The notes beneath the pieces are model-generated. The model made no database searches. It had not been told where the DNA came from and saw nothing but the letters and a program-made list of their open reading frames with translations. Position numbers and translations under genes: made by a program. Below, piece by piece: positions 25,997-35,749 of a stretch of DNA of 64,000 bases (position 1 is its first letter; each line of letters begins with the position of its first letter). Source of the DNA: Isoetes taiwanensis (lineage: Eukaryota; Streptophyta; Lycopodiopsida; Isoetales; Isoetaceae); NCBI GenBank assembly GCA_021234155.1, contig JAJEKV010000207.1:622001-686000 (forward strand), read 5' to 3'.

Positions 25997-27365
25997 GCTT
26001 GGCTTGTTTCTACATTCTAATTGTGGCTACAATTTTCAAATTGAATAGCTAAGATACTATTACCATGGAAACTTTATCCAGCACCTCTAACATTTGCTTT
26101 GCACAAATTACTGCTAGCACTTTAGGATCCGTGGAGCATATTCATTTGTTATTTGTCCAAATGTCATGGAGGTACATACTGTAATCATAATCATTATGTT
26201 TCATAGTTGAAGAACATGTTTTCAAAGTTTATCAATGTAAAAGGTCACAATTGCTGTAACATCTAGATGCTCATATTTATATCGCATGTATTTCTTATAC
26301 ATACAGATCAATGTGGACAACTTAAGTATTGTCAGTTCTATTGCTAGTCTTTTAAGGAATGAAACACCTAGTTCTTGACAAAACATCAATAACTATGGCA
26401 GAAAAATGCATTCCTTGGAAAGTTAAATTGAATTTTGTTGCCAATATAATACTCGTTATGGCATACAAAGGACCACCCATGTTATTATTAGCATGTTATA
26501 TGGAATATGGTTCTACAACCAAGTTATGAACTATTTTGCATGGAAATTATACTAGTTGCATTGAAAGACAAACATACAGTATATGGTCCAAGGATACGTC
26601 ATTCAAAATAAATAAAGCACTTTACCTCATCTAACTTGGTGCCTTTGAAATTCAACATGTTCTAACCAAAGTTCTTCAAATACAGGAGTGCTCAGGCAAC
26701 TAATGCATCATGTTCATGCAAGAGATGCCTCTGCATATTATGGAGCCTAGTTTACTACACTTGATACTGTACATAACTCAAGCAACAATGAGTCATAACT
26801 TAGGAGAGAAAATATAGACCTCATATTATCTCCTAAGTTTTTCAGTTACCAGAATGTGAAGTGAATCCATAAGATTTACACATCAGGGATGGCATACATC
26901 CTTTATAAGATGGATTTCATTATTGAAGGAAGCCCGAACTCCCTTTTCATTGTAGTTTTTGCTTTCAATTCAAACTCTTTCATGAAACAAAAATGAAACT
27001 GATTTAATGAATTTGTTGTCGAATTCCAGATTTTTGGCTACACATTATTCTAGATTGATATTAAAGGAAAAGAACTGATTTCAGCATACTTCAGAATGAT
27101 TGACGTCATTTGTACATTTTCTGTAGTTTGGACAATTAAAATTTTACATTGGACAATTTAAATTTTGCATGCTATTTTGCTCTGTTTGGAACAACTTCTT
27201 CTATCAGCTTATTTTGTTATACCTACAGATCGCCACCATGTGGTTTGTGTGTTGTGATCCTTGACCAGGAAATACTATTATGTTTTATGATATTATAAAT
27301 GGAGATAGAAACGATAAAACTAGATGAGTTTGGGGCATTCGATCTTTACTCCCATTCCGATACAC
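25997..27365. other. Intergenic, nothing recognised
   Basis: AT-rich, without supported genes or clear repeat borders. Confidence 0.4.
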
Positions 27366-27505
27366 GATGTGCCATTCCTTGAAAACCTTTCGAGGCAGGG
27401 GTTTTTTAATCCTAGTAGTAATGATTGTACTAGCCCATTTTATGGGTCCCATGACCTATTGGTCTCCGTGGACGTTAAAAAATATATTCTATTCTATTTT
27501 ATTCC
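27366..27505 (+). mobile_element. 5'-truncated LINE 3' end with (TATTC)n tail
   Basis: This 140-bp segment resembles the last part of the LINE at 8.1-12.1 kb. It has a GGGGTTTTTTAATCCTAGTAG-like block, then ATGGGTCCCATGACC, then TTGGTCTCCGTGGACG followed by ATATATTCTATTCTATTTTATTCC. The 12.0-kb copy has the same order (GGGGTTTTTAATCGGTAGTA, TAGGTCCCATAGGCC, TTGGTCTCCGTGGACG, TATTC repeats). It is best read as a short insertion of the same or a sister LINE family. Confidence 0.75.
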
Positions 27506-27731
27506 TGGAAATCCCCGTTCCTGTTCCAAAGTGTTTGACTACCCAGAACTCCATTGCCAATGGCATTCCAGACGTTTTTGTTGCACGTCCCCAACAATGA
27601 AGTTAAAAAAAAAAACGAAGGTTCTTTATTTACTTAACCAAATGACTAAAGCTCTAATGATCAGTTAATATGCAATTCCGGTTGGGAATGGGGAATTGCT
27701 ATATATTTTTGCAGGTGAAGTTGGATCATGG

Positions 27732-27951
27732 CGAGGTGGATTTTTGGAGCATCGAGCAAAGATGCTAGGTATGATTTCAATTTTCAAGCTCGCTGGCAAT
27801 ACTTGGGTTTGATTCCCAAGGAGCTTATTCGAGTTTATCCTCGAGGTGGATTTTTGGAGCATCGAGCAAAGACGCTAGGTATGATTTCAATTTTCAAGCT
27901 CGCTGGCAATACTTGGGTTCGATTCCCAAGGAGCTTATTCGAGTTTATCCT
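27732..27951. repeat. Two-copy 110-bp tandem repeat with tRNA-like T-arm
   Basis: The unit starting CGAGGTGGATTTTTGGAGCA occurs at 27732 and again at 27842 with only a few substitutions. Each unit contains CTTGGGTTCGATTCCCAAG (first copy with GTTTGATTC), a perfect T-arm-like hairpin matching a pol III B-box. No complete tRNA fold was found, so a SINE-like origin is possible. Confidence 0.7.
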
Positions 27952-27959
27952 AGAGTGAA

Positions 27960-28960
27960 TAAAGTGCTAGGTACCTATTGATTGTAGATGTATTGTAGTG
28001 GCAGTAATATATTTGTATTTGATTGTTAGAGAGTTGTCATAGCTAATGGTTAATTATTATGTATGCAAGTTGTTTTGCAAGTGTATATTTGTACTATTAG
28101 TATTCCAATTTTAGGGTTTCCATGAGAGTGGCTAAGATTTAGCGGCTAAGATTTAGCCTTAGATGGAATACTTCAGGGTTCTTCGAGATAGGATTTAGCC
28201 ATAATGCAGGATTTAGCCGTAATTGAGTGGCTTAAAACAAATTTCTTGTAAGCTTTGTGAGTTTAATTCTAGAATTTGACTTTGGCTGCCCCAGTTATTC
28301 TAAAGACATTCCCACATAAAGAAACACAAAATCTCCAAAAAAATGCTAACGAATATCACCAAATGACGTTTGCAATAGCTGGCCACAGTTTCAAAATACT
28401 TGTTTTTTTCTAGAAGTGTTAAGTCAAAGCTTTAATATGCACAATTCACAATTCAGAAAGCTAAGTTATGGCGTACCGATGGCATCCACGGTTCTATTAA
28501 TGTGGCGAATGCATCGTCTTGCTTGTGCCTTGGCAGCTGAACGCTAGGTTGGAAGAAGAGGCTACGGCTGGACTCTTAATAGGAATTACGATTCATGGGC
28601 TTCTGACAAGAACTTCAAAGAAGGCAGCATTCTTAACTTAGTAAGTCATTCATGCCGATTTACAAATACTTTTTCACGTTTTACGATTTGGGTTCTTAAG
28701 CGAGCATGTATTGCTTGCTTTTCGTTCTTTTGCTAACAGGATTCGACGTGTTCGAGGTGAGCAGCACTCGCGATAAAACTTGCAATTACAGTGACACGGT
28801 CCACAGTAGCACCCCTGTCGCATACTTACTCACTGGCGACTAATGAATGAAACGTATGAAGTATTATATCTGCACTGACTACTGCGTAAGTTAAATGGCG
28901 TGACGATCTCAGTTACTGTCCCCTCTACATCTAAGTAACAAGAGATCAAAATCAAAATCT
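27960..28960. other. Upstream region of the receptor kinase
   Basis: No lectin-domain exon was recognised here, although a lectin-type receptor kinase normally has about 250 extracellular residues upstream of its membrane segment. Tandem GGCTAAGATTTAGC phrases occur near 28130-28155. The 500 bases before 28961 should contain the promoter if the short kinase is a real gene. Confidence 0.35.
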
Positions 28961-30211
28961 ATGGTTCAAGGTGATCAAGTTCTGGTAATAGTAGTTAGTG
29001 TCGTTGGTGCGGTCTTGGCACTTATTTGCATGGTAGCCTATGTCTGCAACACAGAGAAGAAGTCCAAGCGCACCCAAGAAGTCTCCCACAAAGCCAACGC
29101 TGAAAAATCCAATGATGAAGAAAGTAATACATGGGAAGATGTACTGAAGAAAAGACTCGTTCGCGAATTCGCCTATGCTGACCTCTATGCAGCCACCCTG
29201 GGATTTAGTGAAAAACGGCTCCTGGGCGAAGGCGGTTTTGGAAAAGTTTACAAAGGAATCCTGTTAAGCGACGGATCCAAGGTGGCCGTGAAGGTGATGA
29301 CACAGGCATCCCCGCATAGCCGAAGCCAATTCATAGCAGAGTTGTCTGTGATCGGACATGTGAGGCACAAGAACTTGGTAAGCCTGAGAGGTTGGTGCCA
29401 CGAAAATGATCAGCTGATTCTGGTATATGATTATATGCAAAATGGAAGTTTGGACGAACACCTCTTTTCCTCAGAGAAGTTCCTTCCTTGGAGCACGCGG
29501 TATGGAATCGTGAAAGGTGTGGCTGAGGGACTTGCCTACTTGCATGGAGGATGGGATCAGAAAATCGTCCACAGAGATGTAAAGGCTGCAAACGTTCTTC
29601 TGGATGCTAAGTTTGTGGCACGTCTAGGAGACTTTGGCCTAGCAAAACTTATGGATGAGGCTAAGCAAAAACAAACCATGACACAGGCAGGTACCAGAGG
29701 ATATATTGCTCCAGAATTGGCCTTCGTTGGTGTAGCTAATGAGAAGTCAGATCTTTACAGCTTTGGGATACTTTTATTAGAGATAGCTTGTGGAAGACCT
29801 GCCCTTGATCTCACCCTGGCCCTTGAGAATGAAGCTTGCTTTTCCTTGTTGGATTGGGTTTGGAATGCACAGCAGAAGAACGACTTACTTCAAGTTGTTG
29901 ATCCTCGCCTTGGAACGAATTATGATGAAGCAGAAGTGACCCTAGTATTGTCGCTTGGATTGCTTTGTGCCCAGCCTGATGCTGACATGAGACCAAGCTC
30001 TAGAAGATGCTGCCTCGTACTGGATGCAGAAATCCCCCTTCCAGACCTTCCTCGTTTGAAGCCTGCTCTTACTTTTCTTCCAGAGAATATCACTACCAAA
30101 AGTTCCTCGTGTTCTAATAGCGACTTATCTATTGCTGTGGCTCCCATATCTAATGCACATATTCCCTTGAGCACTAGCTCCCCCTCTTCCCCGCTACTCC
30201 GTTGGTTTTAG
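28961..30211 (+). CDS. Lectin-type receptor-like kinase lacking the lectin domain
   Basis: The 416-residue product starts with a membrane segment (about residues 7-29, VLVIVVSVVGAVLALICMVA), followed by a charged juxtamembrane stretch and a serine/threonine kinase at about 86-355. All key residues are present: glycine loop GEGGFGKVYKG (89-99), Lys111 in VAVKV, Glu127, HRD at 204-206, DFG at 224-226 and APE at 250-252. The kinase should therefore be active in principle. The tail PDADMRPSSRRCCLVLD and LPDLPRLKP resembles the C terminus of plant L-type lectin receptor kinases, which sense extracellular signals at the plasma membrane. Here no lectin domain or signal peptide precedes the membrane segment, so the gene is either truncated or has an unseen upstream exon. 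Two decayed partial copies follow it. Confidence 0.85.
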   Translation: MVQGDQVLVIVVSVVGAVLALICMVAYVCNTEKKSKRTQEVSHKANAEKSNDEESNTWEDVLKKRLVREFAYADLYAATLGFSEKRLLGEGGFGKVYKGILLSDGSKVAVKVMTQASPHSRSQFIAELSVIGHVRHKNLVSLRGWCHENDQLILVYDYMQNGSLDEHLFSSEKFLPWSTRYGIVKGVAEGLAYLHGGWDQKIVHRDVKAANVLLDAKFVARLGDFGLAKLMDEAKQKQTMTQAGTRGYIAPELAFVGVANEKSDLYSFGILLLEIACGRPALDLTLALENEACFSLLDWVWNAQQKNDLLQVVDPRLGTNYDEAEVTLVLSLGLLCAQPDADMRPSSRRCCLVLDAEIPLPDLPRLKPALTFLPENITTKSSSCSNSDLSIAVAPISNAHIPLSTSSPSSPLLRWF

Positions 30212-30345
30212 ATGTATTACAATATGACGTGTATGACGTGTACTGGTAATGGTGCACAGCGTTGTTGGGCATAAGTTGATTGTGTGTTTATAAAAATCTT
30301 GTGTGAACTCTTGTGTGTTTATAAAACTCTTGTGTGATTGTGTTT

Positions 30346-30690
30346 ACTTCAAGTTGTTGATCCTCGCCTTGGAACGGATTATGATGAAGCAGAAGTGGCC
30401 CTAGTATTGTCTCTTGGATTGCTTTGCGCCCAGCCTGATGCTGACATGAGACCAAGCTCTCGAAGATGCCGCCTCATACTGGATGCAGAAATCCCCCTTC
30501 CAGTACCTTCCTCGTTTGAAGCCTGCTCTCACTTTTCTTCCAGAGAATATCTCTTCCAAAAGTTCTTTGTATTCTAGCGACATATCTATCTCTGTGACTC
30601 CCATATCTGATGTTCATAGTCCCTAGTCCGTTGCGCACTAGCTCCCCTCTTCCCCGGCTACTTCGTTGGCTTTAGATATTAGAATGTGAT
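30346..30690 (+). pseudogene. Partial duplicate of the kinase 3' end
   Basis: This repeats the last part of the kinase gene (29886-30220) with roughly one change in twenty bases. It starts at TACTTCAAGTTGTTGATCCT and encodes LLQVVDPRLGTDYDEAEVAL and CAQPDADMRPSSRRC. A one-base insertion after EIPLPV shifts the frame relative to the parent. It lacks the catalytic domain and cannot be a kinase. Confidence 0.85.
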
Positions 30691-30984
30691 GTATATTAAT
30701 TTCCTTGTACACAAATATAAATGTAAGTGATGCTTTTGATGTGTAACCCATTGACTAGTGATGCTTTTAATGTCTCCCCCTTAATATTTCAAAATAGTGA
30801 TTGAATTGCCCCTTCCAATTCTACATTTTGTTGGCTTTGGCACTTTTTAGGATATTCTTGGCATACTAGAAACTGTGCCCACCGTTGCTAGGTATAAGCT
30901 GAGAACTGTATGTGATACATTGTATGGAATGGAGCATAAATAACCCAAAAGTACTCCATTGTTAAAGTATTTGGCACCCTTCTC

Positions 30985-31437
30985 TCTATCATTTGCTCTA
31001 CCCCACTTTTACTCTTTTTCTCTTCCCTTTTCCTCGTTTTTCATACACACTTCCCTTTTCCTTTTTTTTTTTTCCTTTTCCTTACACATATTCTTTTTTC
31101 ACACTGCCTTCCCCCCATCCCATTTCCTTCCCTTTCCCTTTTTCCATTTTTTCTCTTTCTCGTTTCCTGATGGACTTTTTCCTTTTCCTTTCCATTTTCC
31201 TCATTTTCCCACCCTTTCCTCTTCCCCTTTTTTGTTGTGCACTTTTTCCCTTTCCTTCGCCCTCCATTTCCTTGTGACTTTCCCTTTCTCCCTGCCCCTT
31301 TCAACACATTTTTCCTCTTCCCTTTCTTCTTGTACCTTTATCCTTTTTTCCCCAATGTTTCCTCCCTCTTTCCTTTTTTCCTTTCCCTTTCCCTGTTCCT
31401 TTTCCCATGCTTTTTTTCGCTTCCTTTTTCCCTTTCT
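30985..31437. repeat. Long polypyrimidine (T/C) tract
   Basis: About 450 bases are almost purely T and C on the plus strand, in runs such as TTTCCTTTTCC and CCCTTTCC. The 199-residue Phe/Ser/Pro open frame through it is a composition artefact. Such tracts can adopt triplex (H-DNA) structures and are prone to slippage. It directly abuts the third kinase copy. Confidence 0.85.
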
Positions 31438-31890
31438 TCAAGAAAATGATCAACTCATTCTAGTATATATGATTATATGCAAAATGGAAGTTGGGATGAA
31501 CATGAACATCTCTTTACAACAGAGAAGTTCCTTCCCTGTAGCAAGCAATATGGAATAGTGAAAGGCATGGCTAAGGGACTTGCCTACTTGCATGGAGGAG
31601 TATGGGATCATAAATTGTACACATAGATGTAAAGGCTGCAAACATTCTTCTAGTCTAAGAGACTTAAGTCTAGCAAAACTTATGGATGATGCTAACAAGC
31701 CATGACACTACGAGAGGATATATTTCTCCAGAATTGGCCGAATGCACCGTAAAAGAATAACTTACTTCAAATTGTTGATCCTCGCCTTGGAACGAATTAT
31801 GATCACGCAGAAGTGGCTCTAGTATTGTCTTTTGGATTGCTTTGTGCATAGCCTGATGCTGACATGAGACGAAGCTCTAAAAGATGTTGC
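31438..31890 (+). pseudogene. Third, decayed copy of the kinase gene
   Basis: Starting at GAAAATGATCAACTCATTCT, this follows parent positions 29402-29720 with many substitutions and indels. It keeps recognisable GLAYLHGG, VKAAN and LAKLMD remnants. It then jumps across a deletion of about 140 bases (parent 29724-29865) into the LLQIVDPRLGTNYD block. Frames are broken and the HRD motif is lost. Its start coincides with the end of the pyrimidine tract. Confidence 0.8.
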
Positions 31891-31901
31891 CTCACACCCA
31901 A

Positions 31902-32022
31902 GATATATCGCCCGTATATGTTAACTTTTATTCCAAGTCCAAGCTATGCTAGAAAAACGTACTTGTGATGCATCGTACCAAAGATATATTGCCCACATGT
32001 CAACTTTTATTCCAAGTCCAAC
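31902..32022. repeat. Short direct repeat
   Basis: The phrase AAGATATAT(C/T)GCCC followed by CAACTTTTATTCCAAGTCCA occurs twice, at about 31902-31945 and 31981-32022, with small differences. It may derive from the kinase 3' flank. Confidence 0.6.
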
Positions 32023-32115
32023 ACAAGGCCCCCAAAAAAAATCCATTATCAGTATTTTATAATAGTTATTACTTTACATCACCATAATAAAGTAATATTA
32101 ATTTGTGGGTTAATA

Positions 32116-32684
32116 TGTTGAATAACTAGGACTAGTTTTTGGGTTGCCCCTAGGGGGGCAAACCCTCGTTTATGTGGGTATGTGGGCATATCCAGGCATA
32201 TGCCGGCATATGCCTAGCATATGCTGGTGACTGCTACAAACTGGCTGTTGCCAGTAAATTCTCGGTCAGCCCTCTTATCTGTCGGTGCTATCGAAACCGC
32301 ATAACCGGAATGAAGTTGGGTTTAGGCTCTGACGTTTTCCAATGGCCCATTCAATCAAAATAATGGGTCCATGGCCCAACAAGCCCGACTTCAAATTTGA
32401 ATACCTCCTACGTTCGGTTGCCCCATTTCGCTAGAACCCGATGCGAGATACGGTGATTTTATATGCGAGGCATGTAAAGGTATGTCTTGGTCTCTTGGTA
32501 TGGCTGTTTTAGCCATTGTTTATTGTGATCTTGGGTGACAATGGCAACAATATTCGCAGATTATACACCATTGTTCGATTTAGGCTGAGGCTTGTTTGCA
32601 ATAAGATATTGCTTGAGGACATCCAATCGGTGAGGAATCTTTCGCCCTCTTGCATTGTCTCACTCTTTCAGTGATAAACCAACA
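32116..32684 (+). mobile_element. Possible LTR followed by a primer-binding-like site
   Basis: The segment begins TGTTG and ends CCAACA, and two bases later comes TGGTATCGTAAAC. That resembles the initiator-Met tRNA primer-binding site TGGTATCAGAGCC in its first seven bases only. A GCATATGCC repeat lies at 32185-32225. No second LTR, gag or pol sequence was found, so this is a weak call. Ordinary intergenic DNA is the alternative. Confidence 0.2.
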
Positions 32685-33234
32685 AGTGGTATCGTAAACA
32701 TTTCGTTTTACGCTTAATCTTGTGAGAAATCACTTTCGAAAGTAGGAGGTGCAAGCGAGAGGGCCGCCCGATAATAATTTGGGGTTCTTTGCCTCATGGC
32801 GCATTATGCGTTTAAGTGCCCTCAAGCCAAGCGGTATTTGTTGTTGGATTTGTAAAGAATCACTTTTGCTTCAATGAGTGTCTTACTTGTTGCATTTATG
32901 ACTATCGGCTTACTTCCTTTTATAAAAGGATTTGCTGGAGTAGGAAATGAGTTTAATCCAACCATCTGCGTCTTACTTGACTAGGTAAGTCGTTATGACT
33001 CTTCTTTTTGTGTTACCTATGTGCATGTACCTGTGGTTATGAGGGTTTAGCATAACCGAGAATAATACGAGGTATATTGTTGCAAAACTTACGCTTGCTA
33101 AGTATGTCGTTCGAATGTGGCGGTGCCTTTCAAAGATTTTATTATTACGGAGCCATCGTGAGTACTACTATTGCTCCTAAATTTCTTTGAAAAGCTCGAG
33201 ATCATCGGAGAAAAATTATCATGTCTCCTTAAAG

Positions 33235-33481
33235 ATGAAGGTCTGGAAAGCTCCATATTTGTGGAGGTCATTTGCTGGTTTGCTTGTGCAAAGGCTGAAA
33301 AATCATGTTTTCCAAATACGCGAGAGCATAAAACAGGTTCTTCAAGTTTTGTCTACCAAACCGGCTGTTTTATGGGTTGCTCTACAGTGTATTCCTTATG
33401 TCGTTACAATTGAAACAAAACTTTTCTCTCTTCCATGGGATTTTGCTTTTGCCGTTGACAACATTTTAGACGAAGACGAAG
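33235..33481 (+). CDS. Unidentified exon-like segment
   Basis: An open stretch reads MKVWKAPYLWRSFAGLLVQR and continues through IRESIKQVLQVLSTKPAVLW to FAVDNILDEDEG, ending at a good donor (GACGAAG|GTAAAAG). The composition is protein-like. I do not recognise it, and it does not obviously belong to the U-box or ERGIC2-like sequences that follow. It could be a captured exon in the same patchwork. Confidence 0.3.
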
Positions 33482-33559
33482 GTAAAAGATTTAGTCTTCT
33501 TGAACTTTCTTAAAATTGGCAAAGTGTTTATTGGGGAAGGATTTTTTTTTTAATGTCTA

Positions 33560-33735
33560 GGTGCAGATAGCGTTTATGCTTGGAAATGCTTGTTAGGCTC
33601 GACTCTTCTGTCACAGTATTTGGTCCCAAATCATACTTTACGAAGATTAATTCAGGATTGGTGTATGGCAAATCGATCAAAGGGGATAGAACGGATTCCA
33701 ACTCCGAAGCTTCCCCTTGATCCAGCAAATCAGAT
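33560..33735 (+). pseudogene. U-box E3 ligase remnant (end of U-box)
   Basis: The sequence encodes LVPNHTLRRLIQDWCMANRS followed by GIERIPTPKLPLDP, the diagnostic end of the U-box and linker of plant PUB E3 ubiquitin ligases. The preceding part of the U-box is present only as LGNAC and TLLSQY pieces in different frames with a stop between them. The cysteine/proline core and start are missing, so E2 binding is lost. The matching ARM-repeat half lies 1.3 kb downstream at 34985-35740. Confidence 0.8.
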
Positions 33736-33974
33736 GCATGCTTCGGGAGGTACAAAGAGTTTTCAAATTGGAAAAAATTTGACAAAGATGAAGAATCTGG
33801 CCAAAGAAAGCGAGAAAATAGCACTGGAAAGTAAGCAGGACGTATTTCTTGATAAAGAGGATTCTATCTATCATCTATTGCATCTGCGGTGCATCATATA
33901 TTTCCTTTTAGATGGTATCACATCCATTTTTAACAATGTGAGGTACTTGTAACTTGATGTGTTTGCATATGCAG

Positions 33975-34921
33975 ATCCGTGTACATAAAGATGGCTATAT
34001 TATGGGTGCTGAATATCTTTCTGATCTTGTCGAAGCAGAGCACAAGCACACAAATGATGGTATTTATGATGTTGCCTTCTTGACTGTTGTAGGCAACTCA
34101 AATTGTTTTTGGAAATAAATGCACTGGCTTCTGGGATCATCAAGTTTAGAGGACATAAGGAACGTGGAAATGCCAAATTTCCTATTTGCCCCGTCAAAAT
34201 GCTTGTATATGTAAATTTTGGTCATTTCCATTAAATTTGGTGTTACTTTGTTTGTCCCTAAACTTTGCATTTTCACTACAGTCCATGGGGAAAGCAAAAA
34301 TGAAACTGATAAGCATGATCATGTCCATGCATTTGAAAAGGATTTTATGAAGCAAGTGAAAGAGATTAAACGAGCAATTGAAGACCAAGAAGGCTGTCGG
34401 GTATTTCTGCCCCTTATCTCTATTCCAAAAACAGTTTATTTATTTATTTTCCTCTATTTGTGAGTGGAACAGTGATGATGTAGATGATTAAGGGGTCAAC
34501 TGGTAATGCACTGATATCCAGATATGTTCTAAGTATCATCATTTTAAAATTTTCCAAGCCTGCAACTTGTACATATCAAGATTTTTATAATGTCATTCTT
34601 TTCTATTCTCCTAGATGTTTGGTGTCCTTGACGTGGGAAGGATTGCTGGAAATTTTCATATTTCAATGCATGGCTTGAGCATCTTTGTTGCCCAACAGGT
34701 GTAATGATTTGAATATCAGCACGTCATGTTTACAATTGTTGTTGTTCTTATTACTTTCTTATGCATCTGAATAGGTATTTGAGAATGTGAGGCAGGTTAA
34801 TGTAAGCCATGTCATTCACAACCTATCTTTTGGACCAGAATATCCTGGTATTCACAATCTACTTGATGGAACTGTAAGAATAGTAAATGAGAAAAGTGGG
34901 ACGTTCAAGTATTTTATCAAG
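33975..34921 (+). pseudogene. Four exons of an ERGIC2/ERV41-like gene
   Basis: Exons 33975-34059, 34282-34400, 34615-34698 and 34775-34921 join in phase across canonical GT-AG introns. They encode part of the lumenal region of an ERGIC2/ERV41-type cargo receptor, which cycles between ER and Golgi. Recognisable motifs are KDGYIMGAEYLSDLVE, GCRMFGVLDVGRIAGNFHIS, HGLSIFVAQ, NVSHVIHNLSFGPEYPGIHN and SGTFKYFIK. The N-terminal membrane segment and the C-terminal part with the second membrane segment are absent; after the last donor the sequence returns to U-box ligase ARM repeats. Introns are kept, so this is a DNA-level fragment and not a retrocopy. A working gene is unlikely. Confidence 0.8.
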
Positions 34922-34984
34922 GTGAGGTTCAGATCATATTCGCAGTTGGATTGCTGTTTGTGTTGGCTATGGCAGAGCTTTTTG

Positions 34985-35740
34985 GAAGTTACGAATCAAA
35001 TCGGACTTAGAAGATCTTGAAATCTGCAAAGACGCCATAGCCGTGTTGTTTCTTTTTCCGGCAGAAGCTTCAGAAAAGGCGTGGATAATAGGACACCAAC
35101 AGCTTTCTTTATTTTCTTGGATTCTTTTCAAAGGCAGCTGCGAAGGGAAGGTAAATACGCAAAGCTTTTGTCTGCCATAGCCGTTGATCAAAAGCAGCAG
35201 ATAGGAAGCACAGAAGATCCGGTTTCTGGACTGGTAGGTTTACTGCGGTATAATCTTTACCAAAAACTCTAAATGCAGGGCTGGTAGCGTTACAAAACAT
35301 ATGCACAAATCCGTACAACAAATTGAAAGCGATCGAAGCAGGAGCCATATTTTTAGTGCTAGAATTACTGATCGATGCAAGCAAGAGAAACGTAGAAGCA
35401 GGTTTGGCAGTATTGGAGAATTTTTGTAGCTGCGCAGACGGAAGGATGGAGGTGGTCGAGCATGCTCTCACTATGGCGGTTCTGGTGAAGACGATTCTGG
35501 CGGTATCAGATTTGGCCACTGACCATGTTGGTTCTGGTGAAGACGATTCTGGCAGTATCAGATTTGGCCATTGACCATGTTGTGAATATTTTATGGGCTG
35601 TTTGTAATGCAAATCAGTGCCAATATGTGTTGCAATGTGCAGTGCAAGAAGGGGCTTTTACTCATCTCCTGCTTCTTGCACAAGCTACCATTTCTGGCCA
35701 AACAAAGAAAAGGGCTCTTGGGCTACTTAAGTTGTTATAA
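34985..35740 (+). pseudogene. U-box ligase ARM-repeat remnant
   Basis: Pieces in several frames match the C-terminal ARM repeats of plant PUB ligases, which bind substrates: CKDAIAVLFLFPAEASEKAW, ISGLVGLL-like GLVGLL, LKAIEAGAIFLVLELL, AGLAVLENFCSCADGR and QTKKRALGLLKLL at the end. A 52-bp tandem duplication (35479-35530 and 35531-35582) shifts the frame. At least two more frame changes are needed earlier. Together with 33560-33735 this looks like one decayed PUB gene split by ERGIC2-like exons. Confidence 0.75.
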
Positions 35741-35749
35741 GATACTTGG

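Noticed and set aside
30959-31558. 199-residue Phe/Ser/Pro-rich open frame
   Set aside because: It lies in the pyrimidine tract, which cannot contain stop codons on that strand. It is a composition artefact.
32116-35740. Full LTR retrotransposon starting at 32.1 kb
   Set aside because: Only a weak LTR-like segment and a partial primer-binding match were seen. No gag, pol or second LTR follows.
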